A stretch of 7,968 bases of DNA, from contig DHWS01000011.1 of assembly GCA_002413305.1 (NCBI GenBank), positions 923 to 8,890 on the forward strand, in the 5' to 3' direction. Origin of the DNA: Actinobacteria bacterium UBA5176 (lineage in GTDB: Bacteria > Actinomycetota > UBA4738). Both the position numbers and the translations under genes were made by a program. Shown piece by piece: positions 1 to 6,057 of the stretch. The notes beneath the pieces are model-generated. The model searched no databases. It saw only the letters and a list, made by a program, of their open reading frames with translations, and had not been told where the DNA came from. The number at the start of each line of letters is the position of its first letter. Position 1 is the first letter of the stretch.

Positions 1-64
1 GCGTGATCGTCTCGACCGTGAAGAAGTCGGTAGCCATACGGCGAGATCCACCGTCAAGGAACAC
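1..64 (-). CDS. Left-edge fragment of a putative rve-type integrase/transposase (partial)
   Basis: The minus strand reads MATDFFTVETIT from an ATG at 37-35 and runs off the left edge. The same frame stays open upstream and reads VFLDGGSRR from a GTG at 64-62. The string (F)L-x(5)-ATDFFTVET resembles the start of the integrase catalytic core in a family of bacterial transposases, where a stretch like FLRxQA..ATDFFTVDT carries the first catalytic Asp just before a YVLFFIEL-like strand. That is recalled family knowledge; only about 21 residues are visible. The match continues upstream of the ATG, so the ATG may be internal and the gene 5'-truncated or degraded. Alternatively this is simply the start of an unrelated gene with GGTGGA as ribosome binding site. 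Positions 65-141 show nothing else I can support. Confidence 0.4.
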   Translation of the reverse strand, partial: MFLDGGSRRMATDFFTVETIT

Positions 65-141
65 CAAACCGGCCTCCCCGAGACCTCGGATGATCGCCCT
101 CGGGGGAGCGGTCGGGGTCGCCGCCGGCGATAAAACTCGCC

Positions 142-531
142 TCAGGAGAAGAACTCGTCGACCGCCTTCTGGTCCTCTGGATGCAGCCACGACTCGGTCA
201 GCTTGCCGTCACGCAGGTGGACCACCTGCACGCCGTTGTCGTGGAGCGTCCGGCCATTGCGCTCCGCATTCGAAGTCGCCAGGACGACCCCATGTGTGTC
301 GTTCGCGAGCACGTCGTGGACGTCGAGCCGGAAGGTCCCGTTGGTCTCCTGGAAGACCCTCCCGAACTGGGCGAGGATGTCGTTCAAGCCCGTGAAGTCC
401 CCGGACAGGACGTTGTGGCCGCCCGAGTGCCAGACGGCGTCCTCGGCGATGAAGTCTCCCATGGTGCCCAGGTCGCCGCTCGCGAATACGCCCAGCGCCT
501 GGCGGATCCGGTCCTCATTGGGGTGTGCCAT
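142..531 (-). CDS. SnoaL-like / NTF2-fold family protein (129 aa)
   Basis: This is a single-domain alpha+beta cone protein of the SnoaL/ketosteroid-isomerase-like superfamily, a fold used for small-ligand binding or isomerase and hydrolase chemistry. The substrate cannot be told. Visible family features are the N-terminal helices (about residues 6-29, RIRQALGVFASGD...), the AEDAVWHSGG strand and turn (29-38), the GLNDILAQFGRVFQET helix (48-63), and the beta-sheet part ending in VQVVHLRDGKLTESW (101-115). A length of about 130 aa is normal for the family. The frame is open upstream to 576, but I choose the ATG at 531 because GGAGGAGG lies about 9 nt before it and the extra residues (MGRENQAFDRRRRVG) do not look like this family. 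It is divergently oriented to the ABM-fold gene at 705 across a 173-bp gap. I saw no convincing promoter for it. Confidence 0.85.
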   Translation of the reverse strand: MAHPNEDRIRQALGVFASGDLGTMGDFIAEDAVWHSGGHNVLSGDFTGLNDILAQFGRVFQETNGTFRLDVHDVLANDTHGVVLATSNAERNGRTLHDNGVQVVHLRDGKLTESWLHPEDQKAVDEFFS

Positions 532-704
532 GCCAACTCGCCTCCTCCGGTCGAATGCCTGATTCTCCCTCCCCAACGCCTGGAGCGCAAAGTCGCCGGG
601 AAGCCGGTACCGTCCTGGAGGATCCTGGCCTGACGTGGGGCGACAGTGCTAGCCTGATCGCCGCGCCTGGGCAAGACCTGCAGGCCGAGGGAAGGAGAAG
701 TGAG

Positions 705-1013
705 ATGGGTGACGCGGTAACCACCTGGGCCTCCGGCGATTGGTCGGTCACACCGGGCAATGAGGAGGAGTTCGTCGGTCGCTGGCGCGACTGGTTGCAA
801 TGGAGTCGCGACAACATCGCGGGGTTTCGGTCCGCGACCCTGATCAGGGACGCGCAAGACGCGAGCCACTTCGTGTCCTTCTCGGACTGGGCCGACGTGG
901 AGTCCCGCGAGTCGTGGAAGAACAGCGAGGGGTTTCGCGAGAAGTTCGCTTCGTGCAAGGAGCTATGCGACGGGTTCCGTGGGGGCGACTTCGCCTTGGC
1001 CGTCAGCGCCTAG
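705..1013 (+). CDS. Antibiotic biosynthesis monooxygenase (ABM)-fold protein (102 aa)
   Basis: This small ferredoxin-like alpha+beta protein fits the ABM/dimeric alpha-beta-barrel superfamily (quinol monooxygenase, heme-degrading and related small enzymes). Features are the first strand ending in WSVTPGNEEEFVGRWRDWLQW (13-33), the GFRSATLIRDAQDASHFVSFSDWADVESRESW stretch in two parts (40-58, 59-71) that matches the typical strand with a W-x(n)-F/W pattern, and a final FREKFASCKELCDGF helix (77-91). About 100 aa is the usual length. The ATG at 705 has GGAAGGAGAAG upstream (691-700) and starts where family homology starts; the frame is open upstream to 525 but that part is antisense to the neighbouring gene's leader. 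A possible -10 box, TAGCCT (650-655), has no good -35. The catalytic role is not deducible. Two cysteines (84, 88) are noted without assigned function. Confidence 0.82.
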   Translation: MGDAVTTWASGDWSVTPGNEEEFVGRWRDWLQWSRDNIAGFRSATLIRDAQDASHFVSFSDWADVESRESWKNSEGFREKFASCKELCDGFRGGDFALAVSA

Positions 1014-1108
1014 CCGACGCGTTCCACTCCCGACCGGGATGCCGAAGCAGCCCACGCGCAGCACCGACACGCACGAGCGTCCCAGGCGGGCGTCCGGAAC
1101 CCCGATGT

Positions 1109-1114
1109 TAGAAT
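1109..1114 (+). promoter_or_regulatory. Putative -10 box of the E1 alpha/beta operon promoter
   Basis: TAGAAT fits the actinobacterial TANNNT -10 consensus. It predicts a start near 1121 and a 5' leader of about 26 nt containing an AGGGG ribosome binding site (1136-1140) before the GTG at 1147. No clear -35 hexamer is seen at the expected spacing, which is common for actinobacterial promoters. It lies in the 133-bp gap after the ABM-fold gene, so the dehydrogenase operon probably has its own transcription start. Confidence 0.45.
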
Positions 1115-1146
1115 CGCCCCGTTTCCAACCGACACAGGGGTGATGT

Positions 1147-2184
1147 GTGGCTACACGGGTGAGGGAGCAGACCGGCAGCCGCCATGAGTCGCTCGGACTC
1201 TCTGGGGACGACCTCCTCGCGATGTACCGGACGATGGTCATGGCCCGGTTGTGCGATGAAGCGCAGTTCCGGCTGAACCGGCAAGGCAAGGCGCCGTTCG
1301 TGGTGCCGGTCTCCGGCCACGAGGGCTGCCAGGTCGGCACGGCCTGGGCGTATCAGAAGGGGAAGGACCTCTTCGTCCCCTACTACCGGGACATGGCGGT
1401 CTGCCTGACCGCCGGGCTGACAGCGAGGGACGTGTTCCTCGGTGTGTTCGGCAAGCGGGACGACCCGTCCAGCGGTGGCCGGCAGATGCCGGCCCACTGG
1501 AGCTCGCGGGCGCTGGGCATCATGACCGGCTCGTCCCCCATCGCCACGCAGGTCCCGCACGCGGCGGGCGCCGCCTACGCCTTCCAGTACCGGGGCGAGG
1601 ACGGCGTGGTCGGCTGCTGGTTCGGCGACGGCGCGACCAGCGAGGGCGACTGGCACGAGGGGCTGAACTTCGCCGGGATCCACAAGCTCCCGGTGGTCTG
1701 GTACTGCGAGAACAACAAATACGCGATCAGCGTGCCGCTCTCCAAGCAGATGGCGGTGAAGAACGTCGCCGAGCGCGCCTCCGCCTACGGGTTCGAGGGC
1801 GTGATCGTCGAAGGCAACGACGTGCTGGCCTGCTATGAGGCGTCGAGGAGAGCGGTGGACAAGGCACGGAACGGCGGCGGCCCGACCCTGGTCGAGCTGA
1901 AGACCTACCGCTTCCATCCCCACACCTCCGACGACGACGACCGCACCTACCGCAGCCGCGAGGAGGTCGAGGAGGCGAAGCGGAACGACTCGCTGATTCT
2001 GTTCGCGGACGAGCTGAAGCGCCTCGGCCTGCTCGACGACGAGAGGATCGAACGCATCCGCACCGAGCTGAAGGCGGAGGTCGACGCGGAGGTCGAGGCA
2101 GCGTGGAACGCCCCCGATCCCCCGCCGGAGAGCGGCCTGCTCCACGTCTTCGCCGAACCCGCCGAAAGGGGCGGCGAGCAATGA
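1147..2184 (+). CDS. bkdA: 2-oxoacid dehydrogenase E1 component, alpha subunit (branched-chain type)
   Basis: This is the alpha subunit of a heterotetrameric thiamin-diphosphate-dependent E1, which decarboxylates a 2-oxoacid and passes the acyl group to lipoyl-E2. The thiamin diphosphate motif is complete: FGDGATSEGDWHEGLNFAG starts at 159 and the closing ENN is at 188-190, about 30 residues after GDG, followed by KYAIS. Other hallmarks are YYRD (79-82), GGRQMPAHWSS (110-120), GSSPIATQVPHAAGAAYA (128-145) and the C-terminal loop YRFHPHTSDDDDRTYR (254-269). GRQMPxH, the SSPIATQ block and the TSDDD loop are closer to branched-chain 2-oxoacid dehydrogenases than to pyruvate dehydrogenase, although a pyruvate or broad specificity cannot be excluded. 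At 345 aa it is a normal length. The GTG start has AGGGG 6 nt upstream; the ATG at 1143 is out of frame. It overlaps the beta subunit by 4 nt (ATGA), implying translational coupling. Confidence 0.95.
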   Translation: MATRVREQTGSRHESLGLSGDDLLAMYRTMVMARLCDEAQFRLNRQGKAPFVVPVSGHEGCQVGTAWAYQKGKDLFVPYYRDMAVCLTAGLTARDVFLGVFGKRDDPSSGGRQMPAHWSSRALGIMTGSSPIATQVPHAAGAAYAFQYRGEDGVVGCWFGDGATSEGDWHEGLNFAGIHKLPVVWYCENNKYAISVPLSKQMAVKNVAERASAYGFEGVIVEGNDVLACYEASRRAVDKARNGGGPTLVELKTYRFHPHTSDDDDRTYRSREEVEEAKRNDSLILFADELKRLGLLDDERIERIRTELKAEVDAEVEAAWNAPDPPPESGLLHVFAEPAERGGEQ

Positions 2185-3167
2185 CCGAGAAGAACATCGT
2201 CCAGACGATCCACGACACCCTGTGGGACGAGATGAAACAGGACGAACGGGTCCTGGTGCTCGGCGAGGACGTCGGCGCACGGGGCGGCGTCTTCCGGGCA
2301 ACCGCCGGTTTCCTCGATGAGTTCGGTGAACGCCGCGTGGTGGACACGCCCCTCGCCGAATCCGGCATCGTGGGCTCGGCGATCGGGATGGCCATGAACG
2401 GTCTGCTCCCGGTGGCGGAGATCCAGTTCGCCGATTTCATCCATCCGGCCTTCGACCAGCTGGTCAGCGAAGCCGCCCGCATCCGGTACCGGAGCGCCGG
2501 CGACTGGAACTGCCCGCTGGTGGTCCGGGCGCCGTGGGGCGGCGGGGTACACGGCGCGCTATACCACTCCCAGTCGATCGAGGCGTTCTACGGCCACGTG
2601 CCGGGCCTGAAGGTCGTGCTGCCCTCGACCGCCTACGACACGAAGGGCCTCCTGCTCTCCGCGATCGACGACCCGGACCCCGTCCTGTTCCTCGAGCACA
2701 AGAAGACGTACCGGCTGATCAAGGGCGACGTCCCCGACGAGCGGTACACGGTCCCGATCGGCAAGGCCGACGTGAAGCGGGAGGGCGAGGACCTGACCGC
2801 CATCGCCTACGGCCTCATGCTCCACCTCTGCCTCGAGGCCGCGCAGCGCCTGCAGGACGAGGAGGGCTTCAGCGTCGAAGTCGTGGACGTCCGGACCATC
2901 GCCCCCCTCGACCGGGAGGCGATCCTCGACTCGGTCCGCAAGACCGGCAAGGCGATGGTGGTGTACGAGGACAACCGGACGTACGGGGCGGGGGCGGAGA
3001 TCTCGGCCATGATCGGCGAGGAGCTGATGTTCGACCTGGATGCGCCGGTGGCCCGTCTGGGAGGACCGGACGTGCCGGCCATGGGTTTCGCCGGGCCACT
3101 CGAGCACGCCTTCATGCCCGACACCGAGAAGATCTACGCGCGGATGAAGGAGCTCGCGAAGTTCTGA
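2181..3167 (+). CDS. bkdB: 2-oxoacid dehydrogenase E1 component, beta subunit (branched-chain type)
   Basis: This is the beta subunit of the same E1; alpha2-beta2 tetramers form the thiamin diphosphate sites at alpha/beta interfaces. It has the transketolase pyrimidine-binding domain with VLGEDVG (26-32), TPLAESGIVGSAIGMAM (56-72, Glu60 is the expected cofactor-activating Glu), IQFADFIHPAFDQ (81-93), RAPWGGGVHGALYHSQSIEAF (116-136) and HVPGLKVVLPST (139-150). A C-terminal transketolase domain follows with the VVDVRTIAPLD block and a YEDNRTYGAGAEI stretch. At 328 aa it is typical for the family. The ATG at 2181 overlaps the alpha stop, and a GGGGCGG stretch sits about 9 nt upstream. Its stop is in turn overlapped by the GNAT reading frame. 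The expected E2 (lipoyl acyltransferase) and E3 genes do not follow it here. Confidence 0.95.
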   Translation: MTEKNIVQTIHDTLWDEMKQDERVLVLGEDVGARGGVFRATAGFLDEFGERRVVDTPLAESGIVGSAIGMAMNGLLPVAEIQFADFIHPAFDQLVSEAARIRYRSAGDWNCPLVVRAPWGGGVHGALYHSQSIEAFYGHVPGLKVVLPSTAYDTKGLLLSAIDDPDPVLFLEHKKTYRLIKGDVPDERYTVPIGKADVKREGEDLTAIAYGLMLHLCLEAAQRLQDEEGFSVEVVDVRTIAPLDREAILDSVRKTGKAMVVYEDNRTYGAGAEISAMIGEELMFDLDAPVARLGGPDVPAMGFAGPLEHAFMPDTEKIYARMKELAKF

Positions 3168-3721
3168 GCTCGGGGGAGATCGGGATCCGCGCGCTCGAAC
3201 CGGCGGACGCGCCGGCCATGCTCGAGCTGTTGCTGGCGAACCGCGAATTCCTGCGGCCATTCGAACCGGCCCGCCCCGATTCGTTCTACACGCTGGACGG
3301 CGTCGGCGAGGAGCTGAACGCTGCCACGGTCGTCCGCTCGGTCGGTGTGGCGTACGTGTTCGGCATCACCTGCGGGAACCGCCTGGTGGGGCGACTGGAG
3401 CTGTCCTCGATCTCCCGCCACCCGTTCCTCAACGCGCACCTCGGGTACTGGGTCGAGGAGGCGTCGAACGGGCGGGGGCACGCGACCGAGGCCGTCCGCC
3501 TGACGGCGGCGTTCGCGCTGGGGACGGCCGGGTTGCACCGGCTCCAGGCTGCGGTGATGCCGCGGAACACGCCGTCCCGGCGGGTACTGGAGAAGAACGG
3601 GTTCCGGCTGGAGGGCCTGGCCGAACGCTACCTGGAGATCGCCGGGAGGTGGGAGGACCACCTGATCTTCGCGCTCACCCGCGAAGAATGGCCCCTCCCT
3701 TTGACGGCGGCCTCGGGATAG
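3164..3721 (+). CDS. GNAT-family N-acetyltransferase, RimJ/RimL-like
   Basis: The residues after the E1 beta stop read as a full RimJ/RimL-type acetyltransferase, which transfers acetyl from acetyl-CoA to an amino group (protein N-terminus or small molecule; substrate unknown). Counting from the CTG at 3164 it has 185 aa: first strand IGIRALEPADAPAM (6-19), central strand NRLVGRLELSSISR (72-85), motif A HLGYWVEEASNGRGHATEAV (92-111) with the acetyl-CoA pyrophosphate loop NGRGHA, and motif B LHRLQAAVMPRNTPSRRVLE (124-143) followed by KNGFRLEG. The start is odd. Between the E1 beta stop and the conserved first strand there is no ATG, GTG or TTG in frame. The best candidate is CTG at 3164, overlapping the stop as CTGA, with AAGGAG (3147-3152) upstream. 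The first ATG (3218) would remove strand 1. A rare start or a base error is possible. Confidence 0.85.
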   Translation: MSSGEIGIRALEPADAPAMLELLLANREFLRPFEPARPDSFYTLDGVGEELNAATVVRSVGVAYVFGITCGNRLVGRLELSSISRHPFLNAHLGYWVEEASNGRGHATEAVRLTAAFALGTAGLHRLQAAVMPRNTPSRRVLEKNGFRLEGLAERYLEIAGRWEDHLIFALTREEWPLPLTAASG

Positions 3722-3743
3722 GCTCCGTCCGAAAGACGAGGTG

Positions 3744-3780
3744 AGCGGGCCCGGAGGGAGCCGCCGGGCCCGCTTCTTCT
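3744..3780 (+). terminator. Rho-independent terminator after the E1-GNAT operon
   Basis: A perfect 11-bp stem, AGCGGGCCCGG (3744-3754) with CCGGGCCCGCT (3764-3774), encloses a 9-nt loop and is followed by the T-rich tract TCTTCT. It begins 22 bp after the GNAT stop and ends about 31 bp before lipA, so it should separate the E1-GNAT transcript from lipA. Confidence 0.85.
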
Positions 3781-3798
3781 CGTTCGCGACCCCGCGGC

Positions 3799-3804
3799 TA
3801 CACT
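3799..3804 (+). promoter_or_regulatory. lipA -10 box for a predicted leaderless transcript
   Basis: TACACT matches TANNNT and ends 7 nt before the A of the lipA ATG (3812), the spacing expected if transcription starts at the ATG itself. There is no Shine-Dalgarno sequence in the intervening GGCTTCC or before it, which agrees with leaderless initiation as is common in Actinomycetota. No strong -35 is visible; the region where it would lie overlaps the tail of the preceding terminator. Confidence 0.55.
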
Positions 3805-3811
3805 GGCTTCC

Positions 3812-4759
3812 ATGCCCTCGCGCGACCACAACCCGCACAAGCGGCGCTTGTACCTCCCGATCGTTGAGACCGGTGGGGGTCAGGCCTCCCGCAAGCCCGA
3901 GTGGCTGAAGACGCGGGCCCGGTTCGGGCCCAACTACACCGAGCTGAAGCAGCTCATGCGCGCCGGGTCCCTGCACACGGTCTGCGAGGAGGCCGGCTGT
4001 CCGAACATCTTCGAGTGCTGGGAGGACCGCGAGGCGACCTTCCTGATCCTCGGCGACCGGTGCACCCGCCGGTGCGGCTTCTGCGACGTGATGACCGCAA
4101 AGCCGTTCGACGTGGACGAATCCGAACCGCAGCGGGTTGCCGACGCGGTCCGGGAGATGGGCCTGCGGTACGTGGTCATCACCGGCGTGGCGCGCGACGA
4201 CCTGGAGGACGGCGGGGCGCGGCTCTGGGCCGCGTGTGTGCGTGCGGTGCGCGAAGCGGTCCCCGGATGCGGGGTCGAGCTTCTCCCTTCGGACTTCCAG
4301 GGCGGAGAACCGGACATCCGGACGGTCATCGATGCCGAGCCGGATGTGTTCGCCCACAACCTGGAGACGGTCCGCAGGCTCCACCCGAAGATCCGGCCGG
4401 CTTTCGGCTACGACCGGTCGCTGGAGGTGCTCCGGATCGCCAAGCGACTCCGGCCCGCGCAGGTCACGAAGTCGAACCTCATCCTGGGCATGGGCGAGCG
4501 GCCAGACGAGATCCCCCAGGCCATGCGCGACATCCGGGAGACCGGCTGCGACCTGCTGACCATGGGCCAGTACCTGCAGCCGACGGCGTACCACCTGCCG
4601 GTCGACCGGTGGGTCACGCCCGAGGAGTTCGGGGACCACGCTCGGTTCGGGATGGAGGAGCTCGGGTTCGCCCACGTTGAAGCCGGCCCGCTGGTCCGGT
4701 CCTCCTACCACGCGGGCGAGCAGTTCCGGAGGGCGACCGCAGCGCTGGCCGTCAGCTGA
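3812..4759 (+). CDS. lipA: Lipoyl synthase LipA
   Basis: This radical SAM enzyme inserts two sulfurs into octanoyl groups bound to the lipoyl domains of E2 and GcvH, making the lipoyl cofactor. Both iron-sulfur cluster motifs are intact: the auxiliary cluster CxxxxCxxxxxC (Cys58, Cys63, Cys69, in CEEAGCPNIFEC) and the radical SAM motif CxxxCxxC (Cys84, Cys88, Cys91, in CTRRCGFC). The C-terminal RSSYHAGEQ (296-304) carries the conserved Ser ligand of the auxiliary cluster. Other hallmarks are WLKTR (31-35), FLILGDRCTRRCGFCDV (77-93), VITGVARDDLEDGGA, and TMGQYLQPT. At 315 aa the length is normal. The ATG at 3812 has no ribosome binding site but a well-placed -10 box, so it is probably leaderless. 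It serves the same pathway as the E1 genes upstream. LipB, its usual actinobacterial partner, is not in this window. It converges on the small zinc-ribbon gene with a 4-nt gap between stops. Confidence 0.98.
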   Translation: MPSRDHNPHKRRLYLPIVETGGGQASRKPEWLKTRARFGPNYTELKQLMRAGSLHTVCEEAGCPNIFECWEDREATFLILGDRCTRRCGFCDVMTAKPFDVDESEPQRVADAVREMGLRYVVITGVARDDLEDGGARLWAACVRAVREAVPGCGVELLPSDFQGGEPDIRTVIDAEPDVFAHNLETVRRLHPKIRPAFGYDRSLEVLRIAKRLRPAQVTKSNLILGMGERPDEIPQAMRDIRETGCDLLTMGQYLQPTAYHLPVDRWVTPEEFGDHARFGMEELGFAHVEAGPLVRSSYHAGEQFRRATAALAVS

Positions 4760-4763
4760 TCAC

Positions 4764-5009
4764 TCAGGGCTGTTCGGCGGTCTCCTCGGAGGTGCGATGT
4801 TCGACCTCAAGCGCGCCGTCCCGCGTGGCGGAGCGGTCGAGCTTCGGCCCCACGACCTCGTGGCCGCACGAGTAGGTTTCGACCTGGCGCGTATCCGCGG
4901 TCTGGATCGGTTCGGCGACGTCGTCCGGTGAGCCTTCGCGGAACGTGAGGTCAACGAGGACACCCTCGCCGCACTGGGGGCAACGCTTCTCTTCGGTCTC
5001 GGTCGCCAT
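4764..5009 (-). CDS. Small zinc-ribbon-like hypothetical protein (81 aa)
   Basis: I do not recognise a named family with certainty. The protein has CPQCG near its N-terminus (Cys10, Cys13) and YSCGH (Cys48, His50) about 35 residues later, a CxxC...CxH arrangement that could bind one zinc ion. Between them lies VLVDLTFREG followed by an acidic, hydrophilic segment, and the tail is charged (EVEHRTSEETAEQP). No signal peptide or membrane segment is present, so it is presumably cytoplasmic. Similar short Cys-pair proteins ending in a YSCGH-like motif occur in actinobacterial genomes from memory, but I cannot name a function. I take the ATG at 5009; a TTG two codons upstream (5015) is an alternative, and neither has a strong ribosome binding site. 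It lies 46 nt downstream of the rnpB 3' end on the same strand, so it may be expressed by read-through. Confidence 0.7.
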   Translation of the reverse strand: MATETEEKRCPQCGEGVLVDLTFREGSPDDVAEPIQTADTRQVETYSCGHEVVGPKLDRSATRDGALEVEHRTSEETAEQP

Positions 5010-5055
5010 CGGCAACTCTTACCCGAGGGCGGGCGGGGGGACACATCGAAAGAGG

Positions 5056-5480
5056 GGGAAGGAGCCGGCCTGTAAGCCGGATTCTGTCTCTCGCGGCGAA
5101 CCGCGAGGTGGCGGCCATCCCTCTGGGAGCCGCGTCGCCGCGACCCTCCGGCGTCCGTCGCCGGACGCCGCTGCAGCCTACCCGGGAGCGATGGGCGGGC
5201 CGCCCGCTCCCTGCTTGGCCTTGCTCCGGATGGGGCATGCCGAGCCGGCCGGTCACCCGGTCCGCTGGTGAGCTCTTACCTCACCGTTTCACCCTTACCT
5301 CCGTCCCCGGCGTCGAGCCGTTTCGAGGACGGTGGCGGTCTGTTTCTGTGGCGCTTTCCGCGGGTCGCCCCGCCTGGGCGTTACCCAGCATCCTGCCCTG
5401 CGGAGTCCGGACTTTCCTCGACCCGCGACCGGCCACGAGGGCGCGAACGCGGGCCGCGGCCGCCCGGCCGACTCCTTCCC
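5056..5480 (-). ncRNA. rnpB: RNase P RNA (bacterial type A)
   Basis: This is the catalytic RNA of RNase P, which matures tRNA 5' ends. Read on the minus strand, it contains the universally conserved elements in order: CGAGGAAAGTCCGGACTC (5420-5403), GGTAACGCCC with AGGCGGGGCGACC after it (about 5385-5361), CACAGAAACAG (P4/CR-II-III region, about 5351-5340), GGTAAGAGCTCACC (about 5278-5265), CCGGAGCAAGGCCAA (5229-5215), GGGTAGGCTGC (5183-5173, the L15 segment) and ACAGAATCCGGCTTACA (5087-5071). The ends are set by helix P1, a 15-bp pairing of GGGAAGGAGTCGGCC (5480-5466) with GGCCGGCTCCTTCCC (5070-5056) with one G-U pair. The resulting length of about 425 nt fits type A RNAs. A promoter lies just upstream. 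Reading frames crossing this interval are spurious. Confidence 0.97.
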
Positions 5481-5487
5481 GGCGTTC

Positions 5488-5493
5488 AGTATA
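5488..5493 (-). promoter_or_regulatory. rnpB promoter -10 box
   Basis: On the minus strand TATACT lies 7 nt upstream of position 5480, exactly where the first base of the P1 helix begins, so the promoter and the structural 5' end agree independently. A -35 element is unclear; CCTGGA at about 5516-5511 is at the right spacing but matches poorly. Confidence 0.65.
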
Positions 5494-5574
5494 GGCGCTG
5501 ACCTGCGCGTTCCAGGTGACGGGCGGCGCCGCGTTGTTCGTCCTCCGCCGCCGCGGGGCCTGAGCCCACTCGTC

Positions 5575-6057
5575 TCAGTCGAACAGCCCGGGAGGTGGTC
5601 CGGACGGCCGGTAGCCGCGGCCCGCGCCGGCCAGCCATTCGTCCACGCCCCGGTTGGCGAGCTTGTCGGCGTGCTTGTTCTGTTCGCGCGGGACGTGTTC
5701 GAACCACACCGAGTCGAACTCCTGCATCAGACGGCGGACCTCAAGATGGAGCTTGATGAGGGTCGGGTTCTTGACCCGGTAGCGTCCGGCGAGCTGTTCG
5801 ACCAGGAGTCGGCTGTCGGAGCGGACCAGGACCACGCGTCCGCCGAGCTCGCGCACGCGGGCCAGGCCGGCGATGGCCGCCCGGTACTCGGCGACGTTGT
5901 TCGTGGCCACCCCGATGCCCTCGGCGATCTCCGCGAGCACCCGCCCGTCGGGGGTAGCGACGACGGCCCCGATCCCCGCCGGTCCGGGGTTCCCGCGGGC
6001 TGCGCCGTCGCAGTTGACGATCAGTCGGGGACCAGGATCCGTCGGCAGTACTCGCAC
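5575..6057 (-). CDS. RNase HI-family protein (stand-alone RNase H domain)
   Basis: This predicted nuclease of the RNase H fold cleaves the RNA strand of RNA-DNA hybrids. All four acidic catalytic positions are visible: Asp17 in VNCDGAARGNPGPAG, Glu57 in NNVAEYRA, Asp81 in VRSDSRLLVEQL and Asp131 in NKHADKLANRG. It belongs to the RVT_3-like subgroup (DGxxRGNPGPAG signature) rather than the E. coli RnhA subgroup. In many Actinomycetota this domain is fused to a C-terminal acid phosphatase domain; here the protein stops after a short Pro/Gly-rich tail (160 aa in all), so that domain is absent. The start is uncertain. The GTG at 6057 overlaps the upstream gene by 37 nt and its GGAGG (6061-6057) overlaps the codon itself. 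CTG at 6048 would be ideally spaced from that GGAGG, and CTG at 6024 overlaps the upstream TGA. The conserved core begins at RLIVNCDG in every case. Confidence 0.9.
   Translation of the reverse strand: MRVLPTDPGPRLIVNCDGAARGNPGPAGIGAVVATPDGRVLAEIAEGIGVATNNVAEYRAAIAGLARVRELGGRVVLVRSDSRLLVEQLAGRYRVKNPTLIKLHLEVRRLMQEFDSVWFEHVPREQNKHADKLANRGVDEWLAGAGRGYRPSGPPPGLFD

Noticed and set aside
1028..1039. Inverted repeat TCCCGACCGGGA after the ABM-fold gene as a terminator
   Set aside because: The loop would be only 2 nt, the stem is short and no T tract follows.
1108..2301. Long minus-strand open frame of about 397 codons opposite E1 alpha
   Set aside because: It is an antisense shadow produced by high third-position GC in the E1 alpha gene. 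Its composition is Arg/Val/Gly-rich with no recognisable domain.
3134..4711. Minus-strand open frame of 525 codons opposite GNAT and lipA
   Set aside because: It spans two certain plus-strand genes and the terminator, shows no domain, and its length reflects only the GC bias.
5108..5494. Plus- and minus-strand frames within 5056-5480
   Set aside because: The interval is the RNase P RNA gene with all core motifs, so these frames are not coding.
5561..5577. CTGAG/CTCAG inverted repeat at the end of the RNase H gene as a terminator
   Set aside because: Only 5 bp of stem with no T tract. It is not distinguishable from chance.
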